Below, one piece after another: positions 39,101 through 54,100 of a stretch of 64,000 nucleotides of DNA. Below the pieces are notes generated by a model. It was not told the origin of the DNA and made no database searches. It was given only the letters and a program-made list of their open reading frames with translations. Origin of the DNA: Opisthocomus hoazin. Lineage: Eukaryota; Chordata; Aves; Opisthocomiformes; Opisthocomidae. Numbering within the stretch: the stretch's first letter is position 1; every line of letters begins with the position of its first letter. The DNA lies in contig NC_134420.1 of NCBI RefSeq assembly GCF_030867145.1, forward strand, positions 8,959,823 to 9,023,822, read 5' to 3'. The position numbers were made by a program, and so were the translations under genes.

Positions 39101-42100
39101 AAAGAGTTCAGCCCTAAAGCATAACAACTAGTCTACATAGATTCTAATCTGTGTATCATGCTGCCCATTACCAGAGTAAATGATCGTTTGGTGTTAGTGT
39201 GCTTCATTGCTCAAATATAGCTGTCATATACATGGTGTAGGTACTACCAAATCCATGTGTTAATTCTATTACATGCTGATAGCGATTTGTGGCTTAAACC
39301 ATTCAGTGTGACAATGTATGTAAAATTAGTAAAAGTGTTAACTTTAAATGTAATTATATAGCTCCTGGAGTGTTGTAATTGCATTATACAGTTCCTTTTT
39401 TGTGCTGTGTCCAGCAGGGAGACTGTTGAGCTTTATATTTTGGTGTGCTATCAACTGATCTGGAACTTTCAATACATGTGATATAATTTGATTAAAAGTA
39501 TTGCTACAAGCCTTATAATGGCATAGTGTAGAACTGGAAATGTGCAGTTTTTCTGGGCTGTGGGGTGATGAGGGGAGCCTGCTCTCCTATACCATTTTAA
39601 GCTTACAGTATTTCACATACAGGAGTTTACTATCTCGGATAGTTCTAAACATAAATTTATTGAGCCCTGAGACCAATAGAAGCAGAATGTCTAGTTTTGT
39701 GACAATGATCTTGAGGTCTGAGGCCTTGACCAGCCACACTTTAAATTGCCTGAGGACCAACATTGTGGGAAGGGTACCCTTTGTCAAAAACCTGAAGGCA
39801 GTATGAACTTTGCAACGGAGGCAAGGTTTTTCCACTAGCTATCACACTGGTCTCTCATGTTCACAGCCTGCGGTAAGAGATTTTTCAGATGGGCACTTTC
39901 AGATCCAAGTAACAAAACTCTTCTATTTCCAAACGTAATTTTAGAAAGAGGAGGGATGCTGCACTAAGCTTAATTGTCCAAACTTAATTCCAAAGCTATA
40001 GGAATATGAAGACTGAAAACTGGCTTTTTGTGGAGAGAGAGAAAAAAAATTGAGTACAAATACAGAGAATGTCAGCCTACCATATTATTTTGAATCTTGA
40101 AATTATTTAGAAGAGTTGTAGATTTCTTAGATATTTATAGATGTGGTCATGTGGCCAAATTTAGGAATCTTGTTTTAAGAATTGTATTTTCTTTCTAATG
40201 AAAATGTGTTCACGTAGTCTGTAGATAACTAGAGAAATGGCTGCAATTATATGACCCAATCCAGCCCTTGTTTAGCCATTAATTTCTCCAGATTTCTAAG
40301 AGCATTTGGTCAGATCGACACAAATTTGGTTGTTGGTTTAGATCTAGCCAAGGCTGGTGGTGTCTTAATTGCTACCGCAGAGCAACCATTTGGCCTGTGC
40401 GAGATGAATGTTGTCAAGGTACCTTCTGCAAGGCGGACATTCATCCACTGGGAATGTATCAAGAAAGTTTTCATTAATTGGTCCCTTTGTTGGCATTTGT
40501 GGCAAAGCAGCCAAAAACTGAGTATGAACAGACACTCTGTGTCAGGGGGTGAGATTTATTGGCAAGTCCCAGTAAAAACTGGTATTTACTACATATATAT
40601 TATTGTAAGCAGGGGCAAAGGACTTTCCTCCTTAGAACAGCCGGACATTAAATTTACTTGGATTTCTTTGTTTTGTTTTGTTTTTTTTAAAAAGGCAGGG
40701 AAATGTGACAAGAATTCAGACTACAATCAGAAATCAAGTAGGAAATAGCTGGTTAATATTTTTCTTTTTAATGTTGACTGTCTTGCAGCTTCTTTTTAAT
40801 ATGATGTGAAGTGTTGTGACGAGCTCTGTAGTCCACAGACAGATTTGCATGGACCTATGGATACTTCTGTCAGATGAGAACACTTGACAGTTTTTGTCCT
40901 GACCTCGTTAGCTTAACCTGTAGATAATAACAATTACAGTTGATAATGTATAAATATTGTGTAAAGCTTGAGAAATGTTTTTAAACATGGTTTCCAGTTT
41001 TGATATTTTTACGTTCACGTTAACTCCTGCATTTTGTTCTTGTGGTTTCGTTAAAAGGATGCACCTCACCGTATTGCAAGGGGCATACTGGTAATGATTG
41101 GTGCATTTTGTCTTAGAGCAACACACTTCATTGTTGTTAAACTTTGTATAGACCAAGACTGCTTGATTTAGGCTTTCTGTTCTGCTTGCTTATGCCCATT
41201 TTGTCTTTAAAAGTATTTAAACTTATTTTTATTATAATGTGGAATAAGTAATAGTTTAGACTTATTAACCAAATGAACTGTCATATATTGACTCTGGGAA
41301 ATAATTCTGATTCTGAAACTTGAATATAATGCTTCTTCAATATTGAGCTATTGATACAACAATAAATAGATTGAACCCCCCAAATACTGATGTGACTTTT
41401 TAAAAAAAAAAGTGCTTGGTATTGATCTGTGCAATTCCAGTAAGGAGTCAAAGTCTCATTCTGCTGGATTCCCAGCCGTGAGTCTGGCCATGTTATTTGA
41501 AAACAATGGCTTGGGTTTCTCCCTTCATCCAGCTGCTTCCAATATTTCCCCCCTCTCATTCTTCTTCTCTTCTGAACAGTGTAGTATCCAACTCTTGGGT
41601 CCGCTTGCTGTCACTCACCTAACTCGCCTGTCAGCAGAAGGGGATGTCACTGGTGTGTGCTGCTGGTATCTCTTACTATCTGATGCTTGTCCATGGTCAC
41701 TTTTACAATATTAATCCAACCAACCCTTTGTATACCAGCATCATGACTTTTACCTCTTCTGTTCACAATTCAATTCTGTCATTCATCAAAAACGGTAGCT
41801 TCACCAGATATAGAACAGTGCTCTGTTTGTAAAGTTTGCATTGAATTTCTCTTCCCTAACCATTACTGAGTGTCTTTCACCACTGCGTATTTTTTAAGAT
41901 AAATAAGATCTTTTTACAAATGCCAGGAAGTTTTGTGGTTGTAGTGTAGGTCTTGAACACTGTGGCTTCCTGTTACCTTTACTGTGACAAAAAAAAAAAA
42001 AAAAATTCATCCTTGGCTGGAAATCTTATTTCTGGCTGCATTACATGAAACAAATACTGTCATGCTATAAAGCTATCATAGCTACTACTGTATGCCTAAA

Positions 42101-45100
42101 GTGGAGAAAGGGAGAAGGATGCTAAGAGATACTGGGTTAAGTTTAGATGTTAATATTCTATCACTGACTCTTATTTGCAGCTTAGATGTAGTCATTAGAT
42201 GTAATTCCTACAAAAGCACGAGTACTTGAATGCATGTAAGTAATCCCGTTAAAATCTTGCCACTTGATTTACTCAGGAACTTGGGGCACATTTCCAGCTT
42301 TAAATATATCCCTTATTCAAAAATAGGCGCACATCCCTATTGATATAAAGCAGGAATTCAAGACTTGTCTAAACTTGTCAATTTAATTTAGCAAGGTGAT
42401 TCCATGAGACTGGATAATTTTAGAGTTAAAAATCTTTAATAAATCTGCTGGTTTAGAAATTTACTGTGCTGTAACTGTTGGTAGTACTGACTGCTTCGTG
42501 GTTATTTGACTCATGATAGTAATTCCGGGTAGTCTAACTTTTTAATTTTTCAGCTCTAATGGTTTCATCATTGTTCTGTGTCTGTCTTTATTTTTGAATT
42601 TTAGAACCTTAATGATGGTTTCTCTTACCAAAAAAAAAAAAAAAAAGTAAAAGGTGTGTAATAAAAATTAAAGAGTTTGAAAATATTTCTCCCATATTAT
42701 TGTCTCCGGAGACAAGGTCAAAATTTAATGCAGCCACATCTGGCTCATCCTTTTTATATTTTTATTTCCTGCTGAAGATTTCGCCAAATGTTTGACAGCT
42801 TTGCATGAAATACTGGAACGTAAGGAAGGCAAAGCTGTGGAAAATGGAGAGTACTCCTTATTTCAACACTGAAAAAAATTTAGAGCTACTCTACTTCAGT
42901 TTCCTCAGTCAGAAAAAATAGAAAGTTTACATTTTAAATAGGCTTACTTAAACGCTGTGTCATTTTAGGGGGGAGAAGTTCTTTACAGTTATCTGTGAAA
43001 TACATAGTAGTAAATGAAAGCACTTCTTCATTACTTAAAAAAAATTTGGAAGAAGTAGTAGTTTTCATAAAAAAAAAAAAAAAGCCTCTTGTTTTGATGT
43101 ATGGAACTGGGGATGTGGGCATCTTTGTTTTTTAAAGTGAATACCCCTTATACACAAGGCAAAATAACCATGGTAATGTATTAAGTAATAAATCAGAAGG
43201 AATAGTACTTTTTTAACCTTCTCTAAAAATCAGCCTTTTCAGTTTTTCATGTGGAAAAGTAGTTATGAGTAGAAGTTTTACTATATTAGGCGGTATAGTT
43301 ATCGTGTATTACACAGTTTGGCAAGAGATTACAAATTTAGTGTAAAACCTGTGCTTCAGCCCTCCCAATAAGTTGTATTAAGCTGATTCTTCCTGCGTCC
43401 TGTAAATTTCTTTTGAAAAACAAATTAATGAGCAGCAATAAGAAATGTACATTAAATTGCTTTAACTAGAGGTTTTCTGCTTCCTGAGTCTGATTAAAAT
43501 CAGTCAACCCTATTACATTTATTGCATAAAGTTAAGCAACTCGTACAAGTGTGAGGAGGATGGGGACCTTAGCGTGTCATCTCTGTGTTGCTTGATTCGC
43601 TCAGCCAAAGCTCAATCAGATAGCGTAGCTTCTCATCTCACAGTATGAGCGTTCCTGAGGTCTGGCGGTGTGGTTGTTGAGATGCAATACCATTACAGTT
43701 ATTGACCAAATAGTCTTTAGGAACTTCCAGGGATTAATTCTGTAATTCTTAAAGCATAGAAGGGACCAAACTTCATGGAGTATAAAGTAGGCAGAAATAA
43801 AGAATGTAGCAGTTGAATGTGGTGTACTGTGTTCCAAATTCTTATACAAACCTTGTGGGTGAAAACTGTATGTGTGGTACACTGTATAAATAAAAATATC
43901 ACCGTATAAATAAAATATATGATGGAACTCAAGCAATTTTTGGAGAGTGTACACTTCCAATTATTTGGTGAATACAACAATGTTAACACCTTTTTTTCTG
44001 AGACAGAAGAAATTTGCTCACTTACTTGTTCTTTATTCTGTAGTAGGTATCAAAGGCAATAGATCAGCATAATGAAATACAATTAGTTTACCTAAACTAA
44101 GATGCTCCATGAAAAATTTCTAAATTTTGGGGTACTTACATAACTATGTACAGAACCTGTATCTGTGTTTCAGAGTAGGTTTGCCAGGTGATGTGCTGTT
44201 CCCCACTGTCCCCAAACTGCTCAAAAGTAGTCTGATGTATCTGAAAAATAAGGCAGTTGTTTTAGAAAGGTATAATAATGATACTGTAATTGAAAAGGGC
44301 ATGAGGTTAAGTTTGCAGTAGGCTACTTTTCTGCATTCTAAAATTTCACCAGGTCTCCAACAGATAATTTTTAAAGTGTGTTTTTCGTTTGAACTCAGGA
44401 TGTCAAGGTTCGTGCTTGTTCAAATTTGTCTTAGTGATTGTAAAAACTAAAACAAACAAAAACCCTAAAAAAGAAAAATTTGACCCTTACACCAAGAGCC
44501 AGAGTCCTCAAGAAATACCATGACAATGTGACATTTAAGACAACATCAAGGGAGCGAGGACTATTGCATGTATGTGTAAGGTATTTTTTTAGAGTTAACA
44601 GATGAACATTTCCATTATCAATGAGTTTGTTTTTTAACATTCGCAGCAACTACAAAGCATCATATGCTGTAAAGTGATATAAATCCCAGACGCTCTTTAG
44701 TAATGGAAAGAAGTTAGCAAATTACTTCTAGCAGAAGTATGAAAAAGGAAAACTAGATTGGGCATACATCTCTAACCTTCTTCCTTTCCCCCTTACTCTC
44801 AGACTCAGGAAAATATCTTTTATTGTTTTTATGAAGTCGTGTTTAGTAACATGTTAGTAAAAATTACTGCTGTGTTAAAAAATCAAGATGAGTGCTCAGC
44901 AAAAAGCTATTTTTCTGGAAGTGTCGCTGCTTAAAAACATTATGTGTATGCACCCAGAAAGATTTAAATATATCGTAAGTGCAGTAATACAGCTGCAAAC
45001 ACTGCTCAGGTGGAAGGTATTAATGGTGCAAAGATAATTTGAACCTATTTTGAGACGTGATATTGCAGGAGACGTTGGGGGGCTCTGACATTTTGAGTAA

Positions 45101-48100
45101 GAACTTACAACTGAATGCGTAGAGGGAGAAATGAACAATAGTTCAGTTTGAGTTGAAGGAGGTAGGCCAAGTAGAAAACAGGCTTGTCTGTTTTCATTAC
45201 GGAGCTTGTACCCAGTTGCAGCTGAGATTAACCCAGAAATAAGGCTGAATGGGAGAAGAGGAGGACATCAGAAACGTACATACTTCACCTCTGTCAAAAC
45301 AAACGCGAACCCCTGGCTCTGTTGAGGCAGCTCCTCTGAAGGGTATGCTGGAGAGGGAGAAGCGGAAGCAAGAATAAGGTAACCAAGAACGTGAGGGGAG
45401 ATACCAAAAAAGAGTATGGTTGATTAATGTCTGAAGTATTGATGGAGGAGATTAGTCTAAAAAGCACTGACCTTCAGCTATTAGTAAGTGGTGTAAACTT
45501 TGGTAAGGTGTCCTCTGTGGTTGGTGTCTGAGCTGGCTGAACAGGGTCTAAAGCAGCCGGAGAAGAGGACACCTTGTTTCTTGTCTCAGATGAAAAGAAG
45601 CGTATGGGACATTTGAATTTTTGCTACAAATGGGCATTTTTGGATTCTGATCAGCAAGCTGGAGAGTAGGGAAAGGGAGTCAGTGAGAACGGGTACATAA
45701 CGAATTCGAATGAAATGGTGTCACTGGGAAAGAAAAAAAAGAGGATTAGAGTATAAGAGCAGAGGTTTGAGGATTTTTCTTAGTGTAGATGTGGACTACT
45801 GAAGGCATTGGTTCGTAATAGAGGAACAAGCCCAACAGAGGAAGGAGCAAATAGTTTCAGAAAGCATGGAGGCCAAAATAGATACATATTTTAATTAGTA
45901 GATCCCGTACAATGTAGTTATTAGTTACATGAAATTGTAGCCTTTTGAATACAAAAATTGCGTGTGCTACAAATGTTAAATTTTCCAAATCTGTAGGAAA
46001 GAAGTTAAAAGCTAAATTACAAATCTGAAGAATAATGAATTTTCTGCATTATTTAAGAAATTAACAGCATAGCCTTTTCTGCATTGATCATTATTTTTCC
46101 AGAGTACTTTTGTGACATTTATGGCTTACTGTTTTTCACTGACTACTTCCAGTGTAGTCCAAAATTATTTTTCAGTCAGGCAAAGTTTTGGTGTTGCAAA
46201 GGAAAAGCATGACCAATTTCTCAACCCTCTTGGCAGCAGAGAAGCCATATTCATAGTACTGGTTTGGGCAATTGGTCAGTAATGTTTTTGTGTACCTGTA
46301 AGAAACTGATCTGAGGAGGTGTGGTCTTGTGGCCCATCCAAGCATGTAACAATGCGAGTAACGGCTTTGTGGCAGCGCTAGTCAAACCTGGTGAGGCTTC
46401 AGTCGTACTAAGGCTGGTACAACGTTCCTTCAGTGGGCCCTGACATCTGCTTGGGTGTAAGCTTCTAGGGGAGTGCTTATGGTGTCAGCCAAATGGAGTG
46501 GAATATACAGCAGTCACGTAATTCTCTTTTGAGGTATAATTAACCCTACAATATGTGAGGTGGATTCAAATTTTAAATACAGCATCTGAAATATTTTAAA
46601 ATAATGAAGGATCAGTTTTTAGATAAAAAATTGCTTTGAGGAGTAACTGCTGGATACATACCTCAAACATAACTGTTGAAATAAGTAACACTGCTAAAAG
46701 GAACCAGATAAGTCCTTAGTGTGAACTGACTATTTTGTCTTGTATGCTTGTTAAGCATTGATTTTTTTTTTTTTTCAAATGACCTTTCACAAATGAGGTA
46801 TACAATCAACCACCAATGTTAAAAGCGGTATTAAGATTGAAATACAACTGGAAAAGCTGAGGTTTCATTCATTTGTATATGGAAAAATACATGTGAAAAA
46901 ACTTGAGGTCAAAGATGAACATTTTGCTTTTACGTGCATTCTCTTGTTGTTGTACAGGGGATTTATCTGGGTAATGCCCATCAGTGCAAATGACACGTAC
47001 ATAAATGGGTGAGCAAACAGACTCCACCAGAAGTGATCCTTTTAAATTTTGAATTTTATAAAGCACACGTGATATTAGTATTCTTTCCTTTCCAAAATTA
47101 ATTATAAACTAAACCAGAGAGATTCAGTTAATCAGAAATCGGCTCAAACGCTTGCAGAACAGGTGTTTGAAGTCTTAAAACCTGCTGTACATCTCAGTGC
47201 CCCAACGGATGTTAGTATAAAGGGCAAATACAGTTAGTATAAAGTTAAAGCTCCAGAATAAGGCATGTCGTGATTTATAACACAGTTAACAGCTGATAGG
47301 TGTGATTATATTGCAACTTTCTCATCTTAGTTCCGTGTTGGTCCATCACTTATATTGAGCAATTTAAAATATCAAAAAAAGAGATTACTGGAGATGGACT
47401 AAAGCTACAGGCAGATGGAGCTTTGAGGGTTCCTGTTCAGTAGACATCTGAACCAAAATGAAGAGTGCTCTGTGCAGAACTGCAGTACAAATGGTAAAGA
47501 AAACCATTTTAATTATTATTGCCTATTTAATGTGGGATTTCTTGCAGCCATGTCCTTGAATAACCATTTCTTAACTAAAATGACATGATTTTGTAGCCAG
47601 TGATCCATGACTTTAAATATTTGGAAGGGCTGTTGATTCACTGAACTGGAAGAAGTGAAAGATGTTGAGGCATATTTTCAAAAGTAGAATTACATGTATT
47701 GTAAATTATATTTGATCATGTATAGTCTGTTTACCATTTAAATAATAAAAAAAAGGCTAGGTACACATAATGCTGCATTCAGTTGATCTGCAGTAGCCTT
47801 AACTAAACGGTGGTGATGGTGTTTAAATCAGCTATGTGTAGTATTTCAAGAGCTGCTAACACCTACAGCACCTCCTCTTGTTCCCATGTCGTGGGCCTCT
47901 GCATGTACCTATTTCTGTTTGTGGTAGTCATTCTCTGTAGGTAAATTGTCCATAAGACTGATGATTCCATCAGCAAATTATCCAGAAAATGCCGTCAGTG
48001 TGCATGGTGACATTGTGCCACTGGTGGTTTTGTTGCCGTTTCAGTGGTCTAATTAAATTGGCAGTTTTCTCTTGTGCCCAGCGTCGTCGTCTCCCTTCCT

Positions 48101-51100
48101 TTGGCACCTTAGCTCAGACCTTCTCCTTTTCTCTGTCCTTTTAACTGAATATCAAATGCATTATTGATTGCTCCTCTTCCACCCTCCTTGCTTCCACTCC
48201 CCACAACTTCTTTTACCTTTTTTTTTTTTTTTTTCTGATTGGCAGTATCATCCAGACAAACAGAAGGCAGATGTGCCAGCAGGAGAAGTGGAGGAGCGCG
48301 TGCAGAGGTTCATCGAAATTGATCAAGCGTGGAAAATTCTAGGGAACGAAGAGACAAAAAAAGAGTATGACCTGCAGCAGCGTGGTAGGTTCCTGCCAAG
48401 GAGCGCTGTAGTGGCAGCAGCTCTTTAAATAAGCAGGGTCTGGGAGTGGTAGTTAGATGGTATTTTAAAATGCTGTTTATTGCTGAGCCAAATGTTTTTT
48501 TCGCTCTTGTCCTACTTTCAGATGTGGATCCATTATTTATAGCTTTTGCTACACAGATATTAGCTAGTGAAAACATTGAATTACTTCCAACAAAACATTA
48601 GATGGCATTATTCCTAATAATTTGAATGAATATGAAATTTATACTAAATACAGACCTTAGCCCTTTTAATTTTATTAAGGCAGCTTCATTAAGCATTCTT
48701 AAATTTCAGTCTTATGCTACATTTTGTTGCGGTATTTTAGATATAGGTATTAATCCATTTATACCTGGTGTTCAATGTGTATGGGTTTATAAGCATTTCA
48801 GAATCTTTGACATTCTTTTTGGTTGTGCGTGTGTTAGGGTGGCTTTCATAATTCATCTGTAGTCTAAACTAGTCTTTTTAAAGCAGGTTTATAAATAATA
48901 TTCCAATATAACACATTAACTAGGCAGCTCTAGCATGCATTTCTTTTTATACCTCTCAGAAAATAGCTTCTTAAAACAGTGACAGGCTGTTGTGAGAAAG
49001 GAAGGGGGGAAATGTAGGTCAGGTCTGTCACACATGGGCTACCATTACATGAAGTGATAGGCTGTCTTTCTGCTCTGGCCTCAGGATAGGAGTCCCTCAG
49101 CCTTCCATTAGAACCTTCAATAAATGTATATCCACCCTACATGTTAATGGGGGGAGTCAATAATAGCGTATTGCCTGTGGGGAAAACACTCAGTCGCACT
49201 CTGCAGTAACACGCTCTGGTCCGGCATTGACGTGGAGCCACCACCACTTTTGAATGTGTCTGATAAAAGCCCACTGTCTCTGCAGCTTGTTATTGAATTC
49301 TCTTCCATTGTACATTGGCACACCATCAGACCTTCCTCTCTTGTGCTGATTTTTAACTCCCCTGCCACTGCGGATACCAGAGCTTTGAGAGACAAAGGCT
49401 TAGTCATTCTGGCAGATAGGCATCACTGCGGGATAAAGAGAGTGATATATAAGTGTATATACCCAGTATGAATTCTCTGGTTAAATAATCTTGTATTTCA
49501 GACTTTGTGTGGGTTTTGGAAAAGCGGGTGGAGGGGTGAAAACAGAAGTGTTGAAGAAGTATTTTAAAAGAATGGAAAAAATCAGATCTTGTGCTAATTT
49601 GTTATGTAAACAGCATTAGGATCAAACTTAAATAAATTTGTCATCTCAAAGTTATCTTTTTAAACGCCTGAATGTGATGCCAGAACAGGAGTTTCTGCTG
49701 TCCAGTGCTCTCATCCTTTTGTACTCTTAGCATTGCAGTATCGGCTGCACCCTCCATTTTCACCAACTGTACATGCACAAGAAAAAAGAAATATTGGAGA
49801 TTAAATTAGAAGTCTTTTGTGAGTTTTACCTAAAGCCTAAATACGGGCCATGACGTTCCATTTTGCTTGGGTCAGGTTAATCCACTGAAGCTGAGAGCTA
49901 CATCAGGATTTACTAAACTACTTTGTTTTCCCATGGAATTTAAGGACATTGCTATAAATTAGTTTTGACAAAATTTATTCCACAGTATTTTAAAGGTTAC
50001 CTATATTTCCTGAGATTCTTTTGGATCCAGATGAGTTCTTCTAAAAGCCATCTCAAGATTCTGTAAAAAAGACTTAGTAAATAAAGAAAATAAATCGTGC
50101 GTTTATTTACACAAGTATTTGGTAATGGTATGGTAATGGGATAGATATATTTTAATATTGAGGGCGCCATTCACAGAGGACTCAGTGTTTCAAACTAAGC
50201 CACACATAACATACATGTGCAGTGTTGCTGCATTCTCTGCAGCATGTTCCCTGGCAGCAAAATGATGGTGAAATAAATTCTAGTTCTTTGAATGCCTGTC
50301 ACTGCTTCTGAAAACATGACTCTAGACAAATTCGTAGGCATTGCTGTAAAAGCTCACAGAAACAAAGGAACTGAGACGGCAGCTGAGGGAACAGTGATGA
50401 GAGACATAATACAGCAGGGCAGTAAGGCTGCAAAGCCTGGGCAGCGGAGTCTGAAGGATGCCGGGGTGTGTGTGGCAGTCCTGTGCACTGTGGTCTTTCT
50501 CCCATTCCACAGCTTGTTTGTTTGTATGTAACTTCTTGTTTTATAGTAACTAAATCTTAACTACTTGGCTTGGAAATTCAGTGGCCCGGGAAGTTCTAAG
50601 AAGCTGAAATTCTGTGGGGCTCTCTGGTTTTTGGTTTTTTTTCGGTGGTGGTGTTTTTTTTTAATTGAATTGTGGGGAATAACAAGTAAATATCTTAATA
50701 CTGCTCTTCTCTGAAGGTATCACAGTGATCTCCTCCTAGTTTTTTGTGCCTTCAGGCCATAATATTGAAGAGGGAAAGACAAACCTCAAACTGTTTAGTT
50801 AAATACTTAGCCAAGCATCTTGGGTCTCGAAATCTTACAAGAACTGCCTTTTTGTATGTTCTGTGAAACTTCATTGTTTTGTCATACCTTTAACAACATC
50901 AGAATACCCTTTTATAATGGTGAATTTTTGCTTCCAATCCCAGTGAAAAATTTGGGGATGGAAAAAAAGCTGCATAACAATTTACCTATTAAGAATGGAC
51001 TTTTTTCCTCAACAGATTTTCTTCTTGGAGATTTTTCCATGCTTTGTTTAGTACCCCATTTAGAAAAGATGAATATGCAGTTAAAATCAAGTTTGACAGT

Positions 51101-54100
51101 AATAATTACCAAAAGGTTTTCAGCAGGTTTAGCTTGGAAAAAACCCGGTTTATGGTTTTCATATTAGAAGTTATCTGAACGCTGAAAGTTCATGCTTTTG
51201 TGTCACAGTTTGAAAGAATAAAAAACTTTTCACAGAAATCACAGAGAATCACTTAGGTTGGAAGGGACCTTCACAGGTCATGTAGATCAATCTCCTACTC
51301 AAAGCAAGTCCATGTAGGTCAGTTGTTCTGATCTTCTCCAGCCTCGTTTTTAGTATCTCCCAAGAATGGAGATTCCAGAGCTGCTCTGGGCAGCCAGTAG
51401 CAGTGTTTGAACACCTCATGGCAGGAAAAAAAAAAACCAAAAAACACAAACCAAACCCAAAACCAACCAAAACATATTTTCCTTCTATCAATTTGGCTAT
51501 AAAGACTCTTTTTGCAATTTGTGCTTTTCACTTCTCATCCTTCAACTGTGCACATCTGAGGAGTCTTCTCTGCACCCTCCTATGAGGTAGCTGTCGACAG
51601 TGAGATGCCTGTGTTCTTTTGGCTTCTTCTTGTAGGACGTGTGTCCCAATGCCTGACCGTGCTGGCAGTCCACTGGGCTTCCTCCTGTATGTCACCGCTT
51701 TGTACTGGGGAGACTGAAACTGGACACAGGACTTGAGATGCGATCTTGCCAAGTGCTGACTAGAAAGGAAAAGTCCCTTCCTTGACCTGCAGGCTCCGCC
51801 CTTGCCAGTACATGCCAGTATGGGGTTGGCTTTTGCTGACTCATGCTGAACTTGCATCCACCAGGACCCCCAGGTCCTTTTCTGGAAACCTTCGTTCCAG
51901 GCAGTTGTCTCCCAGCCTGTACTGGTGCATTAGGTTATTCCATCCCAAAAGCAGGACTTCATCTTTGTCGATCCCCGTGATGTCCCTGTCAGCCCATTTC
52001 TGTGTCCTGTTAAGGTCCCTTTGAATAGGAGCCCTGCAACTTTTGTGGATTTTTGTTGACTTAAATACAAAGGAACTGTGTATCTAAACAATCACATAAT
52101 TAAGATAATTAATTTTACTAATTCATTTTGGTTATTAATGATTGAGTGATTAATAGAAAGTTCACAATTAAAATCAAATCAATAAACTGGTGACTTTGAT
52201 TAATTTCTGACACTAAATGTAGCAAAGAATTCAAACTAGTAATGGGATTGATGTTAAAACCAATTGCTTTATCTATGGTTTTGGGGCAGATGATGGAGAA
52301 ATTTAACAATCTAGGGGTTTTCCATGTATGGCTCCAGTGAGGTTCTATCTAGGATAATATGTTTTTACGTGATGATGGACAGAGGTGTCCATAAAGCTCA
52401 AGTGTTTATAGGGTGGGGATGTAATCACCAGTAGGAGTTTTCACATCTCGGCACACACCTCCTTTTGATTTTCAATTTTTAAATTACATTTTTAGAAAAA
52501 TATTGCAGATGCAGTGTTCATACATGAATACATATTCCAGCATTATTTTCCTTTTGTTCTTGCTTCATTTCTTAGACGTAAGGTATTGCAGGTCCTGACT
52601 GGAATTGCCAGTGTTCCAGCTTGTGCCGTTTCTCTCTGAGAATGAGTCTGGTTCCATCCTCTGTGTACCTTCCCTTTAGGCAGTGACGCACAACAAAAAT
52701 CTTTCCTTAGCCTAAAATAGCTCATTTTAAAATACCTGGTCACCAATTCAGCTTTCACTGACAATACCAGTCTCTTTAAAACCTGAAAAGTCTTTGAGGA
52801 TGTGTCCTCACTCTCAGTGAAGTTTCTAATGGAGGTTTAGTAAAGGGAGTCTTATACAGGTGTGGTCATAAATTAGGGAGAAGAAAAGCCAAGCTAAATA
52901 GAAGGTAGCGCCTTGTCCCCTTGCTCCTTTCCCCTTCCTCTCCTAGTACAGTAAACTGAAAATTCTGATTTGGAGATGGTCACTTTTTCCCATTAATCCA
53001 GCATTCCCTCCCGCTCCAGCAATAAAGCAATGATACCGTATTAGACAACAAGGTATCTTACAGTATTTGGTAAATAGGATGCCAGAAGAATAACCTTACA
53101 AATCCGCTACAAGAATAAGCAGGAGAAGCAAGATAAAAGCCTACAAAAAATGCTTTTCATAGCTATCAGAAACAGCAATTGAACACCTTCACTACTTTAT
53201 TGTAAGAAAGGAGAAAAATAAATGCGGCATATTTTAGTTGTTCCTTGGTAAGAAAATTCCTTCTTAGAAAAATACTTTTAGACCAAAATAAAGCTTTTAA
53301 CGTGGCCGTTAATTTAGGCTTTTCAGTGTGCCAGGTTATACTCTTGAAGTGACAGAGGTGTATATTCCTTCTCTAGCCGTGGATTTCATGGCTGTAGACC
53401 CTCAGCTAGTGCTGGAACACAAACCTTTTACCACAGCTCTTTGGAGTTAATCCTGATCTGCACTGGCTACAAGTGAAGCAGGGGGTTTTGTTGTTGCTTT
53501 TTTAACAAACAGCTTTTTGTTATGAAAATTTTTAACACGTGACTTTTCTATAATTTCAAATTAAAGTAAGCATGGTTATTTTAAATGAATGCAAGAGACT
53601 CAAACTTAAGTAATTGTTTACAAACTAAATAGCCTATTAGAAAAAGTAACTTGTGAAAACATCCAGGTTGTGAGTACTGTGATGATTTAGATACTGAGTA
53701 GATGCTATGAACAGTATTTGATTGACAATACATATCTTGAACTTTTTAATTATGTGTTTGGTTTTGAAAAAAAAATCCTAAGAATATATGACTGATAAAG
53801 AGTTGGAACAATCTTTTAAGTATCATGACTATTTTTACTATTATCATAAACTGTTTAAAAGGGTTACATTTCCATTTACTGCTTGCAACCCTTTCCCTAA
53901 AACTCAGCCTTAAATAGCCCAAGAAATATTTATTGTATCCTCAAGTGAAACTTAAATACCTTTCCTCTTTTACAATTTCTGAATGACCCAGCAAGGGCTC
54001 TAGTAAAGCTTTGCTGAACCAAGCTGTTAATAGTTATTTAATGTTGTTCTGTAGCCTGAAAGAATCTCAGTAGATTTTTCCTTTTAATCTCTTTGAATTG

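Larger units (their letters stand above)
24177..48245 (+). other. DNAJC24: DNAJC24 intron 2 (24 kb)
   Basis: This very large intron splits the J-domain just before the HPD loop. It begins GTAAGT and ends in a long T tract (about 48217-48236) plus TTGGCAG. I saw no second gene within it. ORFs up to 165 codons (40251-40748 plus; 30320-30760 minus) have no recognised family, splice or poly(A) context. Visible items are a trinucleotide TAG-rich run near 26,925-26,945, a CCAAT-rich block at 30.3-30.8 kb, a 26-bp tandem duplication at 35475-35526, A runs near 41,990 and 42,631, and a complex block at 37.18-37.69 kb. No CR1 or LTR was recognised, which is unusually clean for 24 kb. Confidence 0.85.

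Noticed and set aside
41989-42005. A17 run as the tail of a processed pseudogene
   Set aside because: No upstream sequence resembling a spliced coding gene and no target-site duplication seen.
43616-43989. 114- and 90-codon overlapping minus-strand ORFs
   Set aside because: Low-complexity hydrophobic/aromatic translations from AT-rich DNA, with no recognised domain.
48168-48428. 86-codon ORF including DNAJC24 exon sequence
   Set aside because: It reads from the T-rich intron through the acceptor and past the GTAGGT donor. Only 48246-48384 is coding.
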